From Aquilaria yunnanensis (Eukaryota > Streptophyta > Magnoliopsida > Malvales > Thymelaeaceae), in NCBI GenBank assembly GCA_039654915.1, contig CM077597.1, positions 88,972,001-89,036,000 of the forward strand: a DNA stretch of 64,000 nt, read 5' to 3'. Position 1 is the first letter of the stretch. Each line of letters starts with the position of its first letter. The notes beneath the pieces were generated by a model. That model was not told the origin of the DNA and searched no databases. It was given only the letters and a program-made list of their open reading frames with translations. This document shows positions 56,401 to 64,000 of the stretch, one piece after another. Made by a program: the position numbers and the translations under genes.

Positions 56401-59340
56401 AAAATGATCTTTTGATTGAATATATTAGGTCAAAAAAAGGTTGGTTTGAGTGAGCCAGCTTCTTATAATAGAGGGGTAATTATTAATGAGGATGATTTAG
56501 GAGTGGATCCTTGTGTGGTTAATACTAGATGCAAAGTTCCTTCTTAGGAGTCTTCGGATGTGTGATAAACTTACATTGGATATTTTGGAAAATTTTAACA
56601 AGGTAAAGGAGCAGAGGAAGGGTAGAAAAAATTGGGTTTTTGGCAAAAATGTTCAACATTAAAACATGAATTGAAAAAATTTGACATAAAAAATTAAGTC
56701 TAAAAAAAAGTGCCTTTAAGAACTAGTTTGTTTTTTATTTTATCCAAGATAGGACTTTTTAAATGGTTTTGGGATTTGGTTATGGGTAATGGGCTTTGTT
56801 CAGGGCTTGGGTTTGGTGCTAAGGTTATGGGTTTTAAGGGTGAAAGCTTTTGGCTCTAACCCAAAACCTAACCCGAAGTGCGACATATATGATCAGGTTA
56901 GGGTCCGGTCAGTGAATGGAATAAGTAAGCTTTAGGTTAACCTGAACTCGAACTAATTCTGAAAAGAAAAAATTAGGTTAGTTCTGGTCAAACCAAATTC
57001 AACCCGAAACCCAAAGCACACTACCTAAGCCCAACCCTCCTAACCCTAACATCCCCTAACACTTCATTCTCATTGTTGTCACTCTCATTTCACTGCCTCC
57101 ATGCCTCTGCCTTTTGCTCCTCCCTAGCCCTGACTCACACCACCCTCCCGCCCTTCCCTCGATTCTCCGACTCACCCTTAGCCACCCTCCCTCATTGTTC
57201 TTTTGGCTGCTGTTGTTCTTTAGTTCACTCGTCATCATCGTCCTCTGTTGTTCTTCTCCTCAACACCACCACCAAATTGTTGCCATCACCTAACTGTCAT
57301 CTCCTCCTTGATGCCCTTCTTTCGTAGCTCCGTCATTGGCCTCATCACCTCGCCAGCCTTGCACTCTTCAGCTGCCGCCTTCCTTGTCAGCCTTGCACCC
57401 GTCACTTCGCCGTCGGCCTCCTCATCAACCTTGCACCCATTGTGTGTCGCTCTACAGTTGGGCATGGAGGTTAACGCCATGTGGAGGTCAAGTTGAAACA
57501 GTCAAAGAGGGAGAAGATGCCCAAATCAAGCCAAAATCAATCCATCCTAACCTTAATTTTTTTTTTTTTGGAGTTAGGGTTGGTTTGAGTTGGAACCTTA
57601 AATTGGGTTAGTTCATGCCATCATTTAGAGGTTGTTAATGGATTCAAAATTTTCGGGTTTGGGCCCGAATCCAACCCAAAACCTGAAACTTTCGCCTGTA
57701 GTGGGTTTGATTATTCCTATAAAATTATATTAAACCTGGGGTTTTTTTTTAATTATGATGCTTGTATATCTTATTTTACCTTTTTTAATAAAATTTGCGT
57801 TGCCAATGGAGGGAAAAAAAAAAAGGAACTGCCCCTAAAGCAAGCCTTTAAAGATCACATTAAGGCCATAAACTAATGATTTGCCTTTCTGGGTTGGCAC
57901 AAGAATTACGCCTTTTTTTGTAACTAGTTTTGCAGACATAACACATACACACAGTTCACACATTATAATTGTTCAGAAAATAAAATTCATCTTTATCTTA
58001 TATTCTAAAAAAATTGTCTTTATCTTCCTCCTCCTAAGAAAAACAAAGATACATGAAAAATTTACTGAGGTTTGTTAAATGCCATATTCAATCTTAAAGG
58101 TTTTCTAAGAACTACATTTTCCCTACAATTATTTCCAAACTACAGAGAGAAAAAAAGTGAATTTGCAAAACTTAGAGCAAAGCTATAATTACCAGGGAAC
58201 CTTAAGGAAATTTTGTACATTAGCCAAAAGCCATCGTCTTCTATCAGGTCACGATATTCTCTGTTCTCCTAGTGCGATGGTAACACAATCAAGTTATTTA
58301 ATGGCTGGGCTGCCTTTGACAGCAATGGCAGATTCCAAGACAGTGGCAAAAACACAAATAGAGTCACTTAGCTAGAAAGAGATTAGCAATCAGCTCGCTT
58401 TGAAGCCACTCAGTGTAGGCGGTGGCGAAGAAAGCTAAAATGGCTGTGGCGGGGAATGAGTGGGAGTGGAAGGGGAGGAGACGGCAGATGGGGAAGGCGC
58501 AAAGGCTGAAGCTACAATGGAGGTGGTGGGTAGTCTGCCGGTAACTCCAATGTAAAACCGGGGTCGGCTTCGCTTCCGCTGCCTATGATAATCTCTGTAT
58601 CTTTTGAAAGGTTTTGAGCAACTCTTTGGGTGGTGCAATTATACGAAACAGAGCAAAAAAAATTAGTGAAGAGAAATATGAAATTATAATACTGCAAGCC
58701 TCCATTGAAACAAAATTAACTGATGAATGTCTTGAATTGGATTTAACCCAATTTGTACAGCTCAAAAAGTTAATTCACTTTCTCAAATATGTCCAATAAC
58801 ATATAAATTCATGTCAAATCCTAAAGAAACAATATAATAAGGAGCTACCCACAGTGAAAATACATTTCTAGTCTTCAATAGAATCAATACTAACACCTCA
58901 CAAGTCCTCAATCAAAAAAACCCACGGCTAAAAAATCCCCGTGACACTAGAATTTTCACCATCGGTATAATTACAACACTAGAATATCAGAAGCAAGATA
59001 GCGTGTCCTTGTCATCATTCTAATCCAGATGCAACTGCCACCTCCCAAATTACAGTACACAACTGACACAACAACATAACCTTGAGGACCAAAACAAACA
59101 TTAACCCCACAACCCTTGGATAGCTGTTGGCTCCTTTTCCGTTACTTTTCCTTTAATGTGTTATATAGGTATGCCACAATGAAAACGTACCGTGATGCAA
59201 TGGGAAGAGAGACGATAGGGATTAGAAGACATTCATTATTTACACTCAATTTATTTTAATTTAAGTTAATTTAATTTAAAATAATTTATTTTAATTTTTA
59301 TAATTTTTTATTTAAAATTGATGTCATTTGAAAGTTGATA
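56401..59340. other. Intergenic with small GC-rich islands
   Basis: The blocks at 57060-57500 and 58390-58600 are C- or G-biased and therefore open in several frames. None shows a domain, start context or splice structure I would defend. The remainder is AT-rich. Confidence 0.5.
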
Positions 59341-59485
59341 CTCTCTCCGTTTCATAAAAGTTTGTTCATTTATTTTTTTTACTAAAGTTTGACTTAAACA
59401 TAATCATATTAATTTATATTGTAAAAAAATTTTAAAAACATATTTATAAATTAGAGTCTTGACAAACTTTATGGGACGAAGGTAG
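59341..59485. mobile_element. Short Stowaway MITE, 145 bp
   Basis: CTCTCTCCGTTTCATAAAAG on the left pairs with the inverted right end CTACCTTCGTCCCATAAAGT. TA lies on both sides. Confidence 0.85.
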
Positions 59486-60087
59486 TATTATTTAGATATA
59501 ATAATTTATTCATTCTACAATTTTTATGTTATTATTAAATTTTTATAAGTGTTTATTTTTTATGTATTAAAAATAAAAATCTATAAAAATTTAATAACAT
59601 CATAGTTTATTTTGAATGGAGTATTATACGTAAAAAATATTGATTTTCAAATTAAATTGATTCTTGGAAGAAAAAAAAAAGATGTAAAAATAAAAATAAA
59701 ATATTTTGAATTAAGTTGACTTAAATCAAAATGAGTTGGATCTTAAGTTATACTCTCTTTGATGTTATGTGTTTAAAGATCACGAATTGATCCCAACTCT
59801 CCAATATGATAAGTCCATCTTGATATTCTATCCATATGACTCATTTGTATGAACGGTTGAGATCAATGATCATTACAATAACAACAATCATCCTAGCATT
59901 TAAAAAAAATTGAAAATGATTATCAAATAGTTTAAATTAAAATTTAAAAATATAATATCAAATAGTATGAAAGAAAGTGAGGGAAAAGATACCTTTTTAA
60001 AACTGGAGGGTGAAATTGTAATTAATATTAAACCTTAGGGTAAATGTAATTCACCTAAATTGTTTAACTATTACAGGGCAAGAATAA

Positions 60088-60110
60088 AAGAGAGAGAGAG
60101 AGAGAGAGGA
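60088..60110 (+). repeat. (AG)n microsatellite and G-run
   Basis: A pure GA run is followed by GAAAAAAGGGGGGGGGCCC. Confidence 0.9.
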
Positions 60111-60652
60111 GAAAAAAGGGGGGGGGCCCTATTTGTAATTTGGCCAAAGCCAGCAACTCTTGACTTTTTTTAGCTTAAATATGGCATTCGTGTTTTCAAA
60201 ATGGGCCATATTGCTGACTATCAACTAAAATTCTACTAAAACTGATGATATGGAAGCAGAGCTGGATATGGTCATGGATGGATCTATATATACTACTAGT
60301 TGTGTTATCTGTGCAATGCAGAGGCCTCTTGATTTATTGTAAGTATTTGTGTTATGTATTATTTATTTAAACTCATCTTTTTAGTTATTTTTATCTTTTT
60401 ATTTGTGTTATCTTTTTAGTTACTTTTATTTAAACACATTCTACTAAAACTGATGATATGAAAGAAAATATTTGCTAAAGAAAGAAAGTGGGGATGTAAT
60501 AGCATGAGGTGAAGAAAACAAATTGAAGTGCATGATAATAAGAAGTAAAATATATTAAGGCAGAGCCTATTACTTTGTTCCGGTGACTATATATAGATTT
60601 CATAACAAAATAATAATAATAAAATTATGTTAATGCAAATAATAACAAAAAA

Positions 60653-60694
60653 TGATGATGATAATGATAGTAGTAGTAGTAGTAGTAATTATTA

Positions 60695-60731
<37 letters not shown>
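60653..60731 (+). repeat. Compound trinucleotide microsatellite
   Basis: GAT, then TAG (about seven units), then TTA (about fourteen units) in sequence. Confidence 0.95.
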
Positions 60732-60732
<1 letters not shown>

Positions 60733-61095
60733 AACATGTTTATCTTTATAATGATATTGAGCAATAAACCCAAAAACATAAATGTGAGAAGAAGAAACGG
60801 ATTTATAACTGCAAAAGATAACAATTTGTGATACTGTTCCTATGAAATTGAGAAAGTAAGTTACTCCGTTGTTGTTGAAATTTTCTTTGTTGGCTTCATT
60901 GTATAGCTACTATTGACCGAATATCTCTTCCAAGCAATTTTTATTGGACTGAGTACTATGTGCTCATTGAAGTCTTAGAAGAATTGGTTGAGAAGATTTT
61001 TTATTGTTCCACTGATTCGAATACAAAACTCTTGTTTTCTTTTATGTTAGTTATCATAAAAAATGGGTGGTAGCTTTCAAATAGGAAAAGATAAT

Positions 61096-61538
61096 GGGAC
61101 AATTACAATTTGCCTCTTAAGATTTAGATGAAATTACATTTTGCACCCTCTTGTTTTAGAAATTTAAATTTTGCTCTTTTACCTTTTTAATACAATTCGA
61201 TAATAACTTCTGAAATCTTAATTTAGATATTACGGTTCTTCTAGTAATTTCAATCTGTATGGTATTTTTTCATAATTAATGGACATTTTAAATTATCAAT
61301 TTTTTTTCTGTAACTATTTTAGTTTTTAAAATAGTATTTTTAAAATATCAATTAATTATAAAAAAATACTATACATATTAAAATTGCTTGAAGATAACAA
61401 CTGTATAATCTAAATTAAGATTTCAGAAGTTGTTGTTAGATTGTACTAAAAAGACAAGGGGTAAAGTGTATATTTTTTAATCAACAGGGGCAATGTGTAA
61501 TTTCACCTAAACCTTAGGGGGAAAATTATAATTAACCC
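61096..61538. mobile_element. Foldback MITE, Mutator-like, 443 bp
   Basis: It is flanked by a perfect 9-bp duplication, AAAGATAAT, at 61087-61095 and 61539-61547. The ends GGGACAATTACAATTTGCCT and inverted GGGTTAATTATAATTTTCCC open arms that stay paired to the centre. It is the same family as 14425 and 16209. Confidence 0.88.
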
Positions 61539-61547
61539 AAAGATAAT

Positions 61548-64000
61548 TTATAGAGTACAATATGAAAAATTTTAATCATATGAATAAATAGTAATTTTGG
61601 CCATTTTAAAAGCAATAATATATATGAAGTACATAATTTGAATGTAAATGTTAACGTGAAAAATAATAAACCAAGATTCAAATATTAGCTTATTATAGTA
61701 ACTGTAAGACTCATACCAACAATGATAATTTGCATCAGTATATGCAGTTGGATCCCCAAATTATAAAAATAAAAAAGGAAAGAGAAAATACATATTTTAA
61801 TACATGCATGAGCTGAAAAGTCCTGGTCTCATTTTGATAAAAAATATACAAAGTTAAGGAATCAAGTTGTCTATAAAGAAAAAAAATGGTTATTTTGTTT
61901 GGAATCTTTGAAATATAAAGTGAATATATAGTCACTGTAATATAGAGAGTTTAGAAAATGAATTAATTTAATTTATGATTTAATTGAATATTAATTAAGA
62001 AAAAAATTAAGAATGACAATAGTATTAATGGTTTAATTAATAACTAATTAAGAAAAAAGATTGAATTTACTAATTATTCTTCAACTTGATTTGCAGCTAA
62101 TTTTTAAAGCCTTTAACACTACCGTTTCCAAGGAATTTATTTGTTGAATTTATTATTTTATGTATATAACATGACTATAATTTAAAGCCTTAAATGGATA
62201 CAAAAGTTAGGATTTAAAAAATAAACAACTGAATATATAAAACCTAAAAGATTAACAACTATGTAGTGCAGCATACATGTAGAAGAAAGACAATTAATAC
62301 TCAAACATTATAGTAATCATGTTAAGATATTTCACACTAAAACTTTCAAAAATTACATATTAGTTCTTATAAATAAATGTCGAGAAATGTGTGGTCAATT
62401 AATTTATAGTATTCAGAGGCAATTGGTGTCATTCTAAAAAGATAAAAAAAAAAAAAGATCTAGAAGTCAAAACATGAAACAATAAAGTTCTAAAGTGGTA
62501 CCATAAATTTTTTTAATCCAATATTACAGTTAAGCTAAAAATGAGTGACGAGTTACACAAATTCTAACAAAATAAATTCTTAAACTAAAAAAATTTAAAA
62601 GCATTCTTTAACTTTATATTTAAATCCATTTAGGTCCCTATTTAATGCACATCAACTCTTGTCCAGCTTGTAATGAAACAATCATAGTGACATCGACATA
62701 AACAAAACATACGTGTCCAATACAAGATCTTGTAAATTAGAAACAATTAATATCATGAGTGATTAGCATTAAGATATTCAAAAGAACAGACTATTAATAT
62801 GTTTAAATAATATTTACTATAAAAGTTAAAAAATTTACAATAAAAGTAATCATTGGTTAAATGGTGTAATGATGGGTATTAAAAACATAAAAATTAAGAT
62901 ACAATAACTTGAATGTGTAAAATATAGAAGATTGATGAATCTGGCTCATAACGGATGGAGTTAAACTAAAAATTGGTACTCTAGCATTGAATTTTTCAAA
63001 ATATTGATGCATAAAGACCCAAATTGTTTTTAAAAAAATATAAAAAAAATCTTACATTAATACTAGAAGCTGGTAGTATTGACTGAATTGCTCCTTTACA
63101 TAGATATATAGACTATGTGGTCCATAGACCCAATAAAATTTATCGGATGATCTCATTAATTTAAGAAATAAAAAAATTAAAAATTAAAAATTAAAATTAT
63201 TTTTTTGTAAATATATTAAAAATAAATTAAGTTTTCACATTTTTTTATAAATATATCATCTATAGAAAATTAATTATATATAGGGCCCATTCTAGATCTG
63301 TCAGTAGACATCAACTCTGAAGGAAATGAAATACGCTTCACCCGGAAAATCATAACCCTAGTCCTACCAAATCTTAACCGTATTCCAATGCGTCCTAGCT
63401 CAGATTTAGGCCTATCCATCCATCTATATATATACACGCGCGCGCGCGCGCGTCTAGGTGTGCATGTGTATATGTGAGCTTCTGTCCGGAGGAAAAAAAC
63501 TCTACATTTCAAGAAGCAAGAATATGAAATTCTAATTGGCCTAAAATCCATTTCTCTTTTGAATTTTACCGATTTAGACTTTTTCTCCCTAACTTTAACT
63601 CAAATTTACTCTCCCTTCAAGTTTTGAAAATTTATACGTTTTACCCCTTTAACATATTTAAATTATTATTTATGTTATATAAGGACCAAAGTGAAGATAA
63701 AAACAGAAGATGAATAATTAACTAACCATTTTTTTCATATAAACTTGTAGTTCTATTAAATGAGTTTAATATTAAAATTAAATGAATTATATTTTAGTGC
63801 AGAATACTGGTTGGATTATGTAAATTATACAAAGTTAATAATTTGCTTAATTGCTCAAATCGAGAAAATTGAAATAAATAATCAAAATAATATAAAAGTA
63901 GAGTCAAATGGTAGTTGGTTTTTTATCTTCTGTTTTATCTTCATTTTAGTTCTTATATAACTTAAACAGTCATTTTAAGTAGGCTGAGCGAGCAAAAGAT
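61548..64000. other. AT-rich intergenic DNA
   Basis: I see no gene or bounded element. The only notable feature is the alternating purine-pyrimidine tract at 63425-63452. Confidence 0.5.
63425..63452. repeat. Alternating purine-pyrimidine tract with (CG)8
   Basis: TATATATATACA leads into eight CG dinucleotides, 28 bp in all, which is unusual for an AT-rich, CpG-depleted plant region. Confidence 0.9.

Noticed and set aside
57060..58640. Short frames in C- or G-rich islands
   Set aside because: They are open on both strands by composition, with no conserved motif or gene structure.
60229..60468. Direct repeat TTCTACTAAAACTGATGATA at 60229 and 60439
   Set aside because: The enclosed 190 bp has no recognisable ends. 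It may be a duplication or an old insertion, and the evidence is too thin to annotate.
1..64000. CRISPR array, operons, bacterial signals
   Set aside because: None is expected or seen. The introns and repeat families show a plant nuclear genome.

Overview
This window is nuclear DNA from a flowering plant, almost certainly a eudicot. The sequence is AT-rich and intron-containing. Its repeats are typical plant families: a Ty3/gypsy chromovirus primed by initiator-Met tRNA, hAT, Stowaway, Tourist-like and Mutator-like elements, and L1-type LINE debris. I cannot name the species. Only three host loci are convincing in 64 kb. Everything else is transposable elements in various states of decay and low-complexity AT-rich DNA.

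Layout. Positions 1-5.5 kb hold the 5' part of a cysteine-rich secreted-protein gene (minus strand), split in its signal-peptide exon by a Ty3/gypsy element with 342/338-bp LTRs and a 5-bp target duplication. Positions 5.7-8.1 kb look like a decayed LTR plus Asp-tRNA-type primer site, followed by degenerate tandem repeats. Positions 9.85-11.75 kb hold two copies of one ~0.93-kb non-autonomous hAT element in inverted orientation. The sister cysteine-rich gene lies at 13.35-13.9 kb. It encodes two defensin-like domains with 8 Cys each, and the splice acceptor used by the first copy is mutated here. Positions 14.4-16.9 kb are a cluster of MITEs, including a Stowaway nested in a Mutator-like MITE.

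At 17.1-19.4 kb lies a complete six-exon gene for a short-chain reductase of the anthocyanidin-reductase-like/DFR family (345 aa). Facing it at 21.8-23.3 kb is a two-exon gene for a C2H2 zinc-finger protein with a PARP-like C-terminal domain (435 aa). From memory, Arabidopsis has the same two gene types side by side (At4g27240/At4g27250), so this pair may be conserved microsynteny.

Positions 24-29 kb are AT-rich repeats and a dead hAT transposase. Positions 29.94-33.50 kb are a structurally complete hAT transposon: perfect 8-bp target duplication, matching ends, GC-rich subterminal repeats, a TATA box and an uninterrupted 723-aa transposase. Positions 34-46 kb contain MITEs, two adjacent copies of a dispersed AT-rich element (one interrupted by a Tourist-like element with a GC-rich core), and a truncated LINE. 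Positions 46.4-49.7 kb resemble a long Tat/Ogre-type LTR. Positions 50.65-52.62 kb are two Mutator-type foldback elements inserted back to back, one base apart outside their target duplications. Positions 53-64 kb are mostly AT-rich DNA with microsatellites, a short Stowaway, another 9-bp-TSD MITE and a GC-rich block with an in-frame tandem repeat.

The genes do not form a pathway. The recurring theme is duplication followed by transposon insertion, which has disrupted one defensin-like copy and reshaped the upstream region of the reductase.
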